DNA of 64,000 bases from Aquarana catesbeiana (GCF_042186555.1 NC_133326.1:491245581-491309580); one strand, 5' to 3'; shown: positions 30,985 to 42,805, numbered from the stretch's first letter. Made by a program: numbers and translations. Notes: a model not told the origin generated them from the sequence alone.

Positions 30985-32661
30985 TGTAGCACATTCCTAG
31001 GTAGGTGCTAGAAGAGAGTATTATTTTTGGTCTTTCTGCTTTCCAGGAAGATGGTCAGGTAAAACTTAGTGTACTCTCTGCCTACGAGAGAGCATGATCT
31101 ATTGGTTAGGTCTACTCATTGTACTTAGGAGCAGCGCAGCTTGTTCTGACTGTCCCCCACTGGTCCAATAGGGAGGCATATTGGACAGTGGGAGGGGACC
31201 TGACAAGTGAGTCCATAGGCTTTGTTACAGCCCTGGCAATTGGTAGAAAGAAAGTGCTGCATTGCATTGTCGGATACTGTATATAAAGCCACAGTACATG
31301 TGCTCAGGGTGAGTTGAGTCGGGGAATAGAGCCCAGCAGGGAGAGGGATGGCTGCCCTCTCCTCTGCCGAGGAGGCCGTGCGCAGAGGCAGAGAGACACT
31401 AGGAAGGATCTGATTCTGCCTGCTGTGAGTACAGATCTGTGTCTTTGGGGCCTGTCGTATGAGGGCCACCCCCTTCAGCTAGAAGAGTCAGTGGACTAGT
31501 ATCAGTAAAGAGGATGTTAGAGAGTGTCCTGAAGATAATTTAGTGCATCAGGTCTGCTGCGAGTGAGAGCAAGAAGACTTAACCCTTCCATACATGTGAC
31601 TGGCAGTGTGTCTGCTGTTGTCCTTATCTATTGTGAATAGTTCCAGTTGGAGTATCCTACTCATCCCTTCTCCCATCCAAGTTCCAAATAATATACAAGA
31701 CACAAATACCCTGGACTGGTCATTCAGTAACAAGCAAACGGGAGTAAGGGTGGGACAAGTGGGAACTCCTAGCAACCAAGCGGGAACCCCTAGCAACAGA
31801 AGTGGGAAACCCTCAGCAACCAAGCGGGAACTCCTAGCAACAGAAGTGGGAAACCCTCAGCAACCAAGTGGGAACCCTCAGAAACTAAGTGGGACCAATT
31901 AGCAACTAGCTGCAGGTAACCAGAGAGAGGACTATGAAGTCAACACTCAGCAAGCCCTACAGGGACAGTGCTACATGTATCTACAGTATTTTAAGCGTAT
32001 GAAGCCTTTGAACATTGAACTGTTTTTGAAAATACAGGACACCTGTCAACTATGCAGGGTAAAGGGCTGAGTCAGGGCCTTTGGAACCAAATCAATTATA
32101 GTGAGCTAACAAGGCCGTCAGAATCATCCACATTTATGTAGTCAAGAGTAAACTAAGGATTATTTTCTTTCCAGTCCTGCCCTCTGCTGGAACCAAGGCT
32201 AAGAAAAACATTTCTAACATGCCCCTTAGAAGTCAAGCGGGAACAACCACACACTGATCAAAATTCAGTCAGTCCCTGCTGAACTAGCTGAATATCAATT
32301 AGTGTATGTGCAATTAGTCCCATATATAAGGTAGCACCCTCCTAGTTAGGTGCTAGGACTAGGTAAAATTTGTTATGGATCACTTTAGCCAGTGGAACTG
32401 CAGCTTATTGTTAGGCAAATTAAATTTTCGGCTCACTGTAACCAGTGTGGCTGTGTTGATTATTCTAATCTGTTCAGTGTTTGATTACTCTCTCTACTTT
32501 CTGGAGAACTGCGGGTTGTTCTGGAACATAGGTGGAAAACAAGGCAAATGGGCAGCATGAATATTTATACAGCCCCTGTCTAATCCCTGGGAGGGTGGCT
32601 CCAATGTCTGGATAAATACACAGAGCTTCCAGGTCTTTTTCCTTGGAGTTAGATCACAGCC
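30985..32661. other. LTR-like sequence of unclear element
   Basis: TGTAGCACATTCCTAGGTAGG / TGCTAG at 30984-31010 and TAGCACCCTCCTAGTTAGG / TGCTAG at 32327-32352 are two copies of one motif about 1.34 kb apart. The first is followed by a TATA-like TATATAAAGCC (31271), the second by AATATTTATACAGCCCC. This looks like gypsy-type LTR material, but no TG...CA pair or primer-binding site is convincing. Confidence 0.35.
31745..31895. repeat. Short GC-balanced minisatellite
   Basis: Units GGGAACTCCTAGCAACCAAGC, CAACAGAAGTGGGAAACCCT and AGCAACCAAGTGGGAACC alternate about seven times with a basic period of about 18-19 bp. Confidence 0.8.
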
Positions 32662-32701
32662 TAAAGCTGGATACACACTATACAACTTTTGTTGTTCGAT
32701 T

Positions 32702-32709
32702 TCCTTTAG
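32702..32709. repeat. hAT target-site duplication, left copy
   Basis: TCCTTTAG, identical to 40896-40903. Confidence 0.93.
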
Positions 32710-33159
32710 TAGGGATGAGCTTCGCGTTCGAGTCGAACCCATGTTCGACTTGAACATCGGCTGTTCGATCATTCGCCGAATTGCGAACGATATGGGCCGT
32801 TCGCGCCAAATTCGTGTGGTGCATCACGGCCCATAATTCACTGCGGCATCACAGTGCATTGCTGGCTGATGATTGGCCAAGCATGCACTATGACCCGCAT
32901 GCTTGGCCAATCACAGCGCCGTCAGTAGAGAGAGCTGTAATTGACCAAAGCCAGGGTGGCTTTGGCCAATTATGGCTCAGGGGGTTTAGAACATGCCCCA
33001 CACTATATAAGGCCGCCTGCACGTTGGCCCTGTGTAGTGTGTTCCAGCGTGCTTAGAGAGAGAGAGAGACAGTGTCATTTCATTTGAGTTAGCTAGTTTA
33101 GTCAGGAAAGTCAGTGAGTTAGCTGCACTTACAGTGTATTGTGTATATATATGAATCCC

Positions 33160-33165
33160 AGGTGT

Positions 33166-33221
<56 letters not shown>
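33160..33221. repeat. (TA)n microsatellite
   Basis: About 30 TA dinucleotides in a nearly perfect run. Confidence 0.95.
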
Positions 33222-33224
<3 letters not shown>

Positions 33225-33370
33225 TGTATTCAGTTTAGCTAGTTCCTATTATCTTCCTACTGACAGGCAGGCTTGTCTTGTTACAGTATTTACAGCTACC
33301 TGAAGAAAATTGCTGGTGTTCTTTTGATCCTATTAGTACCAAAGTCAGGCAGCTAGACTATTTACAGTTA

Positions 33371-34671
33371 GTGTAGTGCGTCCTCCTCACAGTGTTCAGT
33401 TAAAGCTACAAGTTAGTTTAGTGTGACCTCTGCACAGTGTTCAGCTAAAGCTACAAGTTAGTTTAGTGTGACCTCTGCACAGTGTTCAGCTAAAGCTACA
33501 AGTTAGGGTAGTGCGTCCTCCTCACAGTGTTCAGCTAAAGCTACAAGTTAGTTTAGTGTGACCTCTGCACAGTGTTCAGCTAAAGCTACAGGTTAGGGTA
33601 GTGCATCCTCCTCACAGTGTTCAGCTAAAGCTACAAGTTAGTTTAGTGCGACCTCTGCACAGTGTTCAGCTAAAGCTACAAGTTAGGGTAGTGTGTCCTC
33701 CTCACAGTGTTCAGCTAAAGCTACAAGTTGGTGTAGTGCGTCCTCCTCACAGTGTTCAGCTAAAGCTACAAGTTAGTGTAGTGCATCCTCCTCACAGTGT
33801 TCAGCTAAAACTACAAGTTAGTGTAGTGCGACCTCTGCACAGTGTTCAGCTAAAGCTACAAGTTAGTGTACTGCGTCCTCCTCACAGTGTTCAGCTAAAA
33901 CTACAAGTTAGTGTAGTGCGTCCTCCTCACAGTGTTCAGCTAAAACTACAAGTTAGTGTAGTGCATCCTCTGAATAGTGTTCAGCTAAAACTACAAGTTA
34001 GTGTAGTGCGACCTCTGCACAGTGTTCAGCTAAAGCTACAAGTTAGTGTAGTGCGTCCTCTGAACAGTGTTCAGCTAAAGCTACAAGTTAGTGTAGTGCG
34101 TCCTCTGAACAGTGTTCAGCTAAAGCTACAAGTTAGTTTAGTGTGACCTCTGCACAGTGTTCAGCTAAAGCTGCAAGTTGGTGTAGTGCGTCCTCCTCAC
34201 AGTGTTCAGCTAAAACTACAAGTTAGTGTAGTGCGACCTCTGCACAGTGTTCAGCTAAAGCTACAAGTTAGTGTAGTGTGTCATCCTCACAGTGTTCAGT
34301 TAAAACTACAAGTTAGTGTAGTGCGACCTCTGCACAGTGTTCAGCTAAAGCTACAAGTTAGTGTAGTGCATCCTCTGAACAGTGTTCAGCTAAAACTACA
34401 AGTTAGTATAGTGCGACCTCTGCACAGTGTTCAGCTAAAGCTACAAGTTAGTGTAGTGCGTCCTCTGAACAGTGTTCAGCTAAAACTACAAGTTAGTGTA
34501 GTGCGACCTCGGCACAGTGTTCAGCTAAAGCTACAAGTTAGTGTAGTGCGTCCTCTGAACAGTGTTCAGCTAAAGCTACAAGTTAGTGTAATGCGTCCTC
34601 CTCACAGTGTTCAGCTAAAACTACAAGTTAGTGTAGTGCGAGCTCTGCACAGTGTTCAGCTAAAGCTACCT
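33371..34671. repeat. 45-bp minisatellite inside the hAT
   Basis: About 29 units of 45 bp built on AGTGTTCAGCTAAAGCTACA plus AGTTAGTGTAGTGCG and a variable block: TCCTCCTCAC, ACCTCTGCAC or TCCTCTGAAC. These variants alternate. As 45 is a multiple of three, one frame stays open and gives a 15-residue repeat (HSVQLKLQVSVVRPL), so the two long forward frames here are repeat artefacts unless transcribed as a leader. A diverged extra unit lies at 34725-34775. Confidence 0.95.
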
Positions 34672-34852
34672 GTAGAAGGTTGGTGGTGTTTTCCTGATCC
34701 TATCACTACCGCAGGCAGCTAAATAAGCTACAAGTTAGTTTTTTGCGAGCTCTGCACACTGTTCAGCTAAAGATACCTGTAGAAGGTTGGTGGTGTTCTC
34801 ATACTACAGGCAGGCAGTTGATGTTGATTTTGCTAGCTGCAGTATCAGTATC

Positions 34853-34853
34853 A

Positions 34854-34908
<55 letters not shown>
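34853..34908. repeat. (TA)n microsatellite
   Basis: About 27 TA units directly upstream of the transposase region. Confidence 0.95.
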
Positions 34909-34912
<4 letters not shown>

Positions 34913-34933
34913 AGCTTAGTGCCAGGCCATTAG

Positions 34934-37900
34934 TATGTCTGGAAGGCCAACAAGGAGAGGCAGACAGTCACAAGCCAATAAAAGAGGGCAAGCAGGCTCT
35001 GTGTCTAGAGGCAACAGTGCTGGTCATGGAGACGTTGCATCCTCATCAGCACGTGGCCGTGGGCACGCTTTTTTCGGCGGCTGGCCGTGTTGAGCCGCAA
35101 CATGCAGAAGACTTGGTCAAGTGGATGACCAAGCCGTCCTCATCCATCCTCCTCATCCTCTCTCACCCATGCTCAGGGTACTTTGTCTGGCAAAGCAGCT
35201 GCCAACGCGGCCTCTTCCCTCGGCTCAATGGCATCAGTGACTCCTTCCCTAGCCCCACCATGTTCTCCTGAGGAGTCCCTCGAACTGTTTGACCACAGTG
35301 TTGGGTACATGCTCCAGGAGGATGCCCAGCGTTTAGAAGGCTCTGATGATGATACTGAGCTAGATGAAGGCAGTAACGTGAGCACGGACAGAGGGGGTAC
35401 CCAAGAAGGACAGCAATCTGGCAGTCATGCTCCCCTGCTGCAGCATACTTCCAGGTTTGCTCCAGTGATGAGGAGGGAGGGGATGATGAGGTCACTGACT
35501 CAACATGGGTGCTTGATAGGAGAGAGGAGGAGGAGGAGGCACATCACCAATGAGGCAGGATGCCCTCCAGGGGCGCTGCTGTCTCTGCGCATTATTCCAA
35601 AAGTTCTTTGGTGTGGGCCTTTTTTGAGACGAGTGCATCAGGTCGCACTGCTGCTATTTGCAACATATGTCTCAAGCGTATCTCGTGTGGCCAAAACATC
35701 TCCCGCTTGGGCACCACATGCTTGACCAGACATATGTTGAACTGCCATGCAGTTCGTTGGCAAGCGTATCTAAAAGACCCACACCAAAGACCTCTCCTTG
35801 CTCCTCATCAGCTGAGATCTCCAACCCCACTATACCTTCAGTCCTCTCTGAGGCCTGTATTGAGAGGAATGAAGGTGTAGAATTAGGTGTGTCACAGCCA
35901 AGTACTTGTGGGCAATCTGCTTTCGGTACACCGACGTCAGATTGTACCAGGCAAATTTCCCTGCCCCAGCTGCTGCACCACCGAAAGAAGTTCGCTTCCA
36001 GCCATCCACATGCCCAGCGGTTGAATGCTAGCTTGGCAAAATTGCTAGCACTTCAACTGCTGCCTTTTCAGTTGGTAGACTCTGCCCCCTTCCATGAGTT
36101 TGTGGAATGTGCGGTTCCTCAGTGGCAGGTACCCAAACGACACTTTTTCTCACGGAAGGCGATTCCGGCTCTCTACCAGCATGTGGAAGGCAATGTCTTG
36201 GCCTCGCTGGACAGGGCAGTCAGCGGTAAGGTGCATATTACCGATGACTCATGGTCCAGCAGGCATGGACAAGGACGTTACCTAAGTTTCACCGCGCATT
36301 GGGTGACTCTGCTGGCAGCTGGGAAGGATGCAGGACAAGGTGCAGTAGTGTTGGAGGTTGTTCCGCCACCACGCCTCCAAAATGCCACTACTAATGATTG
36401 TGACACACCTCTCTCCTCCACCCCCTCCTCTTCTTCTTCCTCCATGGCCTGTTCCTGTGCTTTGTCCTCGGAACCAGCGGTGCTCCGTAGCCGTTCGAGG
36501 GGCTACGCAAGTATGCAGGTCAAAAAATGCCATGCGGTGCTTGAGCTGGTGTGCTTAGGGGACAGGAGCCACACTGGGGCAGAAGTTCTGTCAGCTCTGC
36601 AGGGGCAGGTTCAGAGGTGGTTGACGCCACGCCAACTTAAGGCAGGAATGGTGGTTTGCGACAATGGCACCAACCTCCTCTCTGCCCTCCGACAGGGACA
36701 AATGACCCATGTGCCCTGTTTGGCTCACGTCCTTAACTTGGTGGTGCAGCGGTTCTTAGGCAGGTACCCGGGCTTCATCAATGAGCACCTGTGCGACTAT
36801 GGCACCAGGACAGGGTCAGGGGAGCTTGTTTTTTTTCCCCAAGCCAGTGGGCCATGATCAGGGATGCATGCACTGTCCTGTCACCATTTGAGGAGGCCAC
36901 GAGGATGGTGAGCAGTTACAGTGCATGCATCAGTGACACTGTACCCCTTGTCCACCTGTTGGAGCACATGCTGCGTGGAATGATGGACAGGGCACTTGAG
37001 GCAGAACAGAGGCAGGAAGAGAAGGACTTCCTTAACTCTCAAGGCCCCCTTTATCCAGACAGTGTTCCTGCGTGCCCGCCGATCACACAGGAAGAGGACG
37101 AGGAGGAGGATTGTGTCAGTATGGAGGTGGAGCCTGGCACTCAGCATCAGCAGCAGTATTTAAGGGATAAGTCCCAAGAAACACATGGACTTGTACGTGG
37201 CTGGGAGGAAGTGGCTGCGGACCATGTCGTCCTTATTAACCCAGAGGACTCCGGACTGAATGCCTCAGCAAACCTACTCTGCATGGCCTCCCTGATCCTG
37301 CAAAGCCTGCGTAAGGATCCTTGTATTCGTGGTATCAAGGAGAAGGAACAATACTGGCTGGCAACCTTCCTTGATCCATGTTACAAGGGTAAGGTTGCGG
37401 ACCTTATCTTGCCATCGCAGAGGGAGCAGAGGATGAAACATCTTTGGGAGGCCTTGCAGAAAGGTCTGAAAGGAACGCGTTCCCAGAGACTGGGAGGTTA
37501 CAAACTCCTGTTTCTGGACAACGTGTTGCTGAGGCTTCGCTCAGTCAAAGAAGGAGCGGTGGAGAAGGTGGCCGTCTGACCGATGCGTTCAGACAATTTT
37601 TTGGTCCGCAGCCCCAAGGTATGATCGGTTCTAGCAACCATCGCCAGCGTCTGTTTTACATGGTGCAGGAATACCTAGGGGCAAGATCTGACTTGGATAC
37701 CTTTCCCCCCTCTGGGTCCTGGGTCTTGAGGATGGATCACTGGCCAGAGCTTGCACAGTATGCAATTGAGCTACTGGCCTGTCCTGCATCCAGCGTTCTT
37801 TCGGAACGCACATTCAGTGCTGCTGGAGGCTTTGTAACCGATCACAGGGTGCGTCTGTCCACTGACTCGGTCGATCGACTGACCTTCATAAAAATGAATC

Positions 37901-37953
37901 AGTCTTGGATCACCACCAGCTATCAATCACCTGATGCTGATGTAACCGAATAA
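34934..37953 (+). pseudogene. hAT transposase (BED-finger type), multiply frameshifted
   Basis: Forward remnant of a hAT transposase. In order: a basic N-terminus from ATG 34934 (MSGRPTRRGRQSQA), an acidic region (EGSDDDTELDEGS), a BED zinc finger at about 35600-35755 (AICNICLKRISCGQN, then TRHMLNCH), RRKxF-like block, first catalytic Asp region VHITDDSWSS, second Asp region VVCDNGTNLL followed by CLAHVLNLVVQ, and the C-terminal dimerisation block ELLACPASSVLSERTFSAAG with the catalytic Glu and TDSVDRLTFIKMNQSW. Frame changes occur near 35090, 35520, 35780, 36840 (a T-run) and 37480. The segment between NLVVQRFLGRYPG and CDYGTRTGSGEL looks short for the family. Inactive as it stands. Confidence 0.88.
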
Positions 37954-38084
37954 TTTTTTTTGAAATCTCAGATCCCTTCAAAGACTGCCTATGCTGATGC
38001 TGAGTGACTATCCTGAGTAATTATCCTCTTCCTCCTCAATGATCACGCTGATAGCTTGTAAGAACATTTTTGGTTCTGGGCGCC

Positions 38085-38640
38085 ACCACCAGTGCCTAAG
38101 GCCCAATTTTTCAGCCCCTGTTTAACAGGGGCGTGTAATTAAAATTTTTGATGCAATACTTTGCAGCAGGGCTCGTTTCTGCGTTCCAACTAGAGTATCT
38201 GTGAGGGGTTGCAGTGTTGTGGCACCAGAACCAGTGCCTAAGGCCCAATTTTTCAGTCCCTGTTTAACAGGGGCGTGTAATTACAATTTTTGATGCAATA
38301 CTTTGCAGCAGGGCTCGTTCCTGCGTTCCAACTAGAGTATCTGTGAGGGGTTGCAGTGTTGTGGCACCAGCACTAGTGCCTAAGGCTTAATTTTTCAGCC
38401 CCTGTTCAACAGGGGCATGTAATTAGAATTCTTGATCTAATATTTCATAGCAGGGCCCGTTTCTGCGCCCACCAAGAGCGAATGAGGACTTACAGTGTTG
38501 TGGCACTAGCACCACCACCACCAAAGGCCCAATTTTTCTGCCCCTGTTCAACAGGGGCATGTAATTACAATTCTTGATCTTATATTTCACAGCAGGGCCC
38601 TGTGAGGGCTTACAGTGTTGTGGCCACAACAACACCTAAG
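38085..38640. repeat. ~142-bp tandem repeat in the hAT 3' tail
   Basis: Units anchored by AGTGCCTAAGGCCCAATTTTT start near 38091, 38233 and 38375, with a shorter fourth near 38515. Each holds CCCCTGTTTAACAGGGGC, a perfect small hairpin. The tail of the hAT remnant at 24130 has the homologous array with a shorter unit. Confidence 0.88.
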
Positions 38641-39469
38641 GCCCAAATTTCTGCTGAGTATATAGGGCAGGCCCCTACTTTCAAACATCCAACTTACAAA
38701 CGACTCCTACTTGCAAACGGAAGGAGACAACAGGAAGTGACATGAAATCTACCACTAGGAAGGGAAATTCTCTCCTGTAAGAGTTAATATGGGAAAAACG
38801 TTTCTCCTTTCCACTGATGCTTTATCACCAATCCTTGTTTCACAAAAAAACCCAAATTTTCAAAAAACATTTGTCATTGGGACAAAAAGTGAGGTGAAAT
38901 CTTCTGAAGAGGAGCACAGACAGCAAAACAAATGTCACAGGGGTGATAACCCTTCCCTATGTTTTCCAAAAAGCTTAAAATAGATTTTTTGGCTGGAGCT
39001 AAACACATTAAAAATGTACCAGTTCAAAATTACAAACAGATTCTACGTAACAACAAACCTACAGTCCCTGTCTTGTTTGCACCGCCTGTATAATGCTGTT
39101 CAGAGTATATAGGGCCTGGTGGCCCCACGCCTTTCCTTTTTTTAATTTAGGTGCGGGGTTCCCCTTAATTTCCATACAAGACCCAAAGGGCCTGGTAATG
39201 GACTGGGGGGTACCCATGCTGTTTGTCTCACTGATTTTCATTCATATTGCCAGGACCCGACATTACATTAAAGACGCAAGCAGTTTTAAATGACTTTTTT
39301 TCCTTTAAAAATGACATTTTGTGCAGGGACTGTTCTAAGCACGGGAAACACGTGCCACTTTACAGGCATACCATAGACACCCCCCAGGTACGATATTTAA
39401 AGGAATATTTCACTTTTTTTTTTACTTTAAGCATCATTAAAATCACTGCTCCCGAAAAAACGGCCGTTT
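38641..39469. other. Subterminal non-coding part of the hAT
   Basis: No coding sequence. Contains CCACGCC...GGTGCGGGGTTCCCC and CCATACAAGACCCAAAGGGC (39120-39210), a diverged single copy of the hairpin repeat found three times at 57575-57800, and GTGCCACTTTACAGGCATACC shared with 57380-57400. Confidence 0.6.
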
Positions 39470-40675
39470 TTAAAACCACTTAAGGACCGCCGCACGACTA
39501 TGTACGTCCAAACTTTGAACGAGGATATCGTTGTTATGGCAGCAGCTAGCTGCCATAACCCCGGTATCCCCGTTTTCGTGCGGCGGCTGGCTTTCAGATA
39601 AAAGTGGTCCCTGCGGCGGATTTGCCGCGAGATCACTTTTATCGGTGGCGGGAGAGGGCCCCCCCCCTCCCGGCGCGATCCGGTGCCCTCTGCCTGGGTG
39701 CTCTCCATCGGTAGCGGCGGAGGCGATCGCGTCCTTCCCCGTGGTGAGTCTGGAGACGAGTGAGGCTAAGATGGCGCCCACTCGTCTCCATGACACTGCT
39801 GGGCGGAAGCGACGTCAATACGTCACTTCCGTCCACGCCTCTTAAAGGCATATTTTTTCAAATGTCATTTTTCTAAATTACTTTTTTTTTTTTTTTTTTT
39901 ATTGCATTTTAGTGTAAATATGAGATCTGAGGTCTTTTTGACCCCAGGTCTCATATTTAAGAGGTCCTGCCATGCTTTTTTCTATTACAAGGGATGTTTA
40001 CATTCCTTGTAATAGGAATAAAAATGACACCATTTTTTTTTTTTTAAACAGTGTAAAAATAAATAAAATATTGTTAAATTAAATAATAAAAATAAAAATA
40101 AAAATTTTAAAACTCCCGTGTCCCGACGAGCTTGCGCGCAGAAGCGATCGCATCCGCGAGTAGCGCCCGCATATGAAAACGGTGGTCAAACCACACATGT
40201 GAGGTATCGCAGCGTCTGGTAGAGCGAGAGCAATAATTCTAGCCCTAGATCTCCTCTGTACTGCAAAATATGCAACCTGTAGAATTTTTTAAACGTCGCT
40301 ATGGAGATTTTTGAGGGTAAAAGTTTGACGCCATTCCACGAGCGGGCGCAATTTTCAAGTGTGACATGTTGGGTATCAATTTACTTGGCGTAACATTATA
40401 TTTCACAATATAAAAAAAAATTGGGCTAACTTTACTGTTGTCTTATTTTTTTATTTAAAAAAGTGAATTTTTTCCAAAAAAAGTGTGCTTTTAAGACCGC
40501 TGCGCAAATACGGTGCAAAAAAAAGTATTGCAACGACCGCCATTTTATTTTCTAGGGTGTTAGAAGAAAAACCATATGTAATGTTTGGGGGTTCTAAGTA
40601 ATTTTCTAGCAGAAAAACCTGTTTTAAACATGTAAACACCTAAAATCCAAAACAAGGCTGGTCCTTGAGTGGTTA
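39470..40675. mobile_element. 1.2-kb TTAA-type MITE inside the hAT
   Basis: Ends AACCACTTAAGGACCGCC and GGCTGGTCCTTGAGTGGTT are inverted, with TTAA at or near both edges (left end with extra A). The related 863-bp element lacks this segment at the corresponding place (57267-57290), which confirms it as an insertion. It contains a GC-rich part (39490-39840) and T/A homopolymers, and no gene. Confidence 0.8.
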
Positions 40676-40895
40676 AAAGTTTTTTTTGCATTGATACATG
40701 TCCCCTGGGGCAGGACCCGGGTCCCCAAACCCTTTTTAGGAGAATACCAGGCAAATTAGCCTTTAAAATGAGCACTTTTGATTTCGACCGTTCGAGTCCC
40801 ATAGACGTCAATGGGGTTCTAATGTTCGTGCGAACTTTCGGTCCGTTCGCAGGTTCTGGTGCGAACCGAACCGGGGGGTGTTCGGCTCATCCCTA
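40676..40895. other. Right terminal region of the hAT
   Basis: GCATTGATACATGTCCCC, CAGGACCCGGGTCCCC and GTTCGCAGGTTCTGGTGCG continue to the terminal GCTCATCCCTA. The reverse complement matches the first ~210 bp of the 863-bp element at 57061. Confidence 0.8.
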
Positions 40896-41038
40896 TCCTT
40901 TAGATTTACCTTCAACTATGTAGTGCAAGGGCCTGCCTGATTGCATACAAATTGAAAGTGTTTAGGTTTGACCTCATATTATATGGTTTTGGTAAATCTT
41001 AAAGAAAAAAATCTAAAGTATAATGTGTATCCAGCTTA

Positions 41039-42002
41039 AGGGGGACTGCTTGCCCACTTAGGTCATCTTGTCATGTGTCTGCGGGGTGCCAAGGCCTCAG
41101 GTGGGGGACCCGAGGGCCTGCTTTGATGGAAGCTACAGAAAGCTGACCAAGGGGTTGTCGTCTGAGGATCTAGTCTTGTATCACAGGGAGAAGGTGTCAC
41201 ATGGATGTTGGAAGGAGGCAACCAATTTTCCAAGGACATTTGTGAGTACAGACTGGTGAGAGACCCTAGAGACTTTGGACTGAGGCTGTTCCCCCATGGG
41301 TCAGAATCAGCTGTGCGTGTGTAAAGGTAACATAGTGTTCAGTGTCCTGAAGAGCCTAGTCTATTTAATTCCCTGTGAAAGGACTTTGCTTGAACTGTTC
41401 ACCAGAGGAAGATTGCAATCCCCAAGTTTGCTACAGGCTCATAGTTCTATGGAAGATAGGTGTCCTCCTATTTGTCCATAATTTGGAGTATCCGACTAAA
41501 TTCCTTAACCGTATCCAAGCTGCCCAAAAATAAAACACACCAAAAAAGAGAACCCTGTACTGTTTATTTAGCCGAAGAGTGACTGTGATCTGGGCCTGGC
41601 TGCAGGGCAACTGTTGGGTAAAGGAACCCTGGGTATCATTTTAGTGGCTCCTACGGGGGTAACGCCTCAACAACAGCACTAACATTATGTTTTTTCTACA
41701 GGCATAGTGGCATGCACATGACATTAACAAATAAAAGCCTTTTCATTTTCTGTATATTTTAAATGCAATATTACAAATACAAATGTAAAGAAATATATTA
41801 TTAAAACTATTTAAAGGGTGTCTTGTTTAAACTATAGCAGGGAGGAGATAAAACCCCTGTTAGGCTGTTTTTAAACCCAACAGGTAGAGGGAATTCACCT
41901 CATGTTGCTGTAAAAGGTGTCCCCACTGGATGATTACCTTCACTTCTTGTTCTCGTGACAACTCTAAAGTTTTTGGTCTTCCTACACTTTCTAATGGGGA
42001 CC
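41039..42002. other. Unassigned, LTR-like composition
   Basis: Contains GTGAGTACAGACTGG (41238), resembling GTGAGTACAGATCTG at 31425 in the LTR-like region, and an AATAAA site at 41528. It may be the continuation of the LTR-like sequence left of the hAT. No coding frame is convincing. Confidence 0.3.
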
Positions 42003-42350
42003 TGAAGGGTGAGAAAGAGATAACAAGACTGAGACATTCTATAAATTGCTGACAGACGAATATCTTTATTTTAGGGTCTTGTTTATCTCAATGGTCACAG
42101 GTTAATTGGGTTCTGGTAAGAACTGGTTTTGAAATTATGTTTTCAGAGAGAATAAGTTGTCAGCATTATGTCTGAAATGTTATGTCTCATGTGATGAACT
42201 TTGTCCTTCCTCCCTTCCTCCTTTCTCTTTAAGTTGTGCAACCCTTATCATTAAAACAGCTATTTTGTCTTGTGCATTTAATGCTTCCAGAGCTCTGACA
42301 GAATTTATCACTGATTGTCCAGGTCTAAGCAGATTTAACCCTTAAATTCA
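42003..42350 (+). repeat. 5' LTR of a class I endogenous retrovirus
   Basis: TG (42003) to CA (42349-42350), 348 bp, beginning TGAAGGGTGAGAAAGAG. The first ~210 bp reappear at 51361-51575 with roughly ten substitutions and small indels, so the provirus is old. GGTGGCAG directly follows the LTR, where the primer-binding site belongs. Confidence 0.85.
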
Positions 42351-42351
42351 C

Positions 42352-42369
42352 TGGTGGCAGAGTGTGGAA
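42352..42369 (+). other. Probable primer-binding site
   Basis: TGGTGGCAGAGTGTGGAA one base after the LTR. The TGG start and position fit a tRNA primer-binding site; the TGGTGxCAG pattern resembles a Leu-type site, but I cannot confirm the tRNA. Confidence 0.5.
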
Positions 42370-42805
42370 TGCGATGATCATCTGAGGTACATGAATTGTG
42401 TCTGCTTTGTTGATGCTGTTCTTCTTGCCTTGGCTCTGACAATACCGCATCCTTGTATAGTGCAAAATTGCAAACTGCCGTGCTTTTGGCAAGCACATTA
42501 AAGCAATAGTCTTTGGGAGACTGATAGTGAAAAATTGTACAGAGGTTAATTGTAAACTGCCGTGCATTTGGAGAGCACATTAAAGTAATAGACTTTTGGA
42601 GACTGATTTGAAAATAGTAAAATAGAGGCTCTTAATTAAAGAGCCAGACAGACAATCAGTGGGATTCTACCAAACCTATCGCTGTATAGAGTATAAGAAT
42701 ATTGTTTAGAGCTTATATTATTGTTGTACAGTGCAAGAGGGTCTTGTAAGGTGAGACAACGGCACTCGGTAGGTTTGTATAAGTTGCTTGTAACCAAATT
42801 AAGAA
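42370..42805 (+). other. Proviral leader
   Basis: About 0.44 kb of non-coding leader between primer-binding site and gag. Contains two partial repeats of GCAAGCACATTAAAGCAATAG-type sequence (about 42485-42530 and 42560-42610). Confidence 0.5.

Larger units (their letters stand above)
32710..40895 (+). mobile_element. 8.2-kb hAT transposon
   Basis: Ends TAGGGATGAGC and GCTCATCCCTA are inverted and flanked by a perfect 8-bp TSD. Inside are two (TA)n runs, a 45-bp minisatellite (33371-34671), a decayed BED-type hAT transposase in forward orientation (34934-37953), a ~142-bp tandem tail (38085-38640), and a younger TTAA MITE (39470-40675). It is unusually long for hAT (often 2.5-5 kb) because of the internal arrays. 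An 863-bp deletion derivative sits at 57061-57923. Confidence 0.92.
32662..41038. mobile_element. Older MITE split by the 8.2-kb hAT
   Basis: The left end CTAAAGCTGGATACACAC (32661 on) and right end GTGTATCCAGCTTAAG (to 41039) are inverted copies. Removing the hAT leaves a MITE of about 190 bp with CCTTTAGATTT at its centre. Confidence 0.75.

Noticed and set aside
31125..31902. Small frames suggesting a host exon near a TATA-like box
   Set aside because: Both strands and frames are equally open, a minisatellite overlaps, and similar motifs recur in LTR-like sequence at 32330 and 41238.
33371..34671. CRISPR-like regular spacing
   Set aside because: The whole 45-bp unit repeats; there are no unique spacers, and the genome is a vertebrate.
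33601..34722. Two ~180-codon forward frames of 15-residue repeats
   Set aside because: Direct translation of the 45-bp minisatellite; no unique sequence outside the array.
39531..39851. Overlapping 70-108-codon frames in a GC-rich patch
   Set aside because: They lie in the GC-rich part of a non-coding TTAA MITE on both strands, with no recognisable domain.
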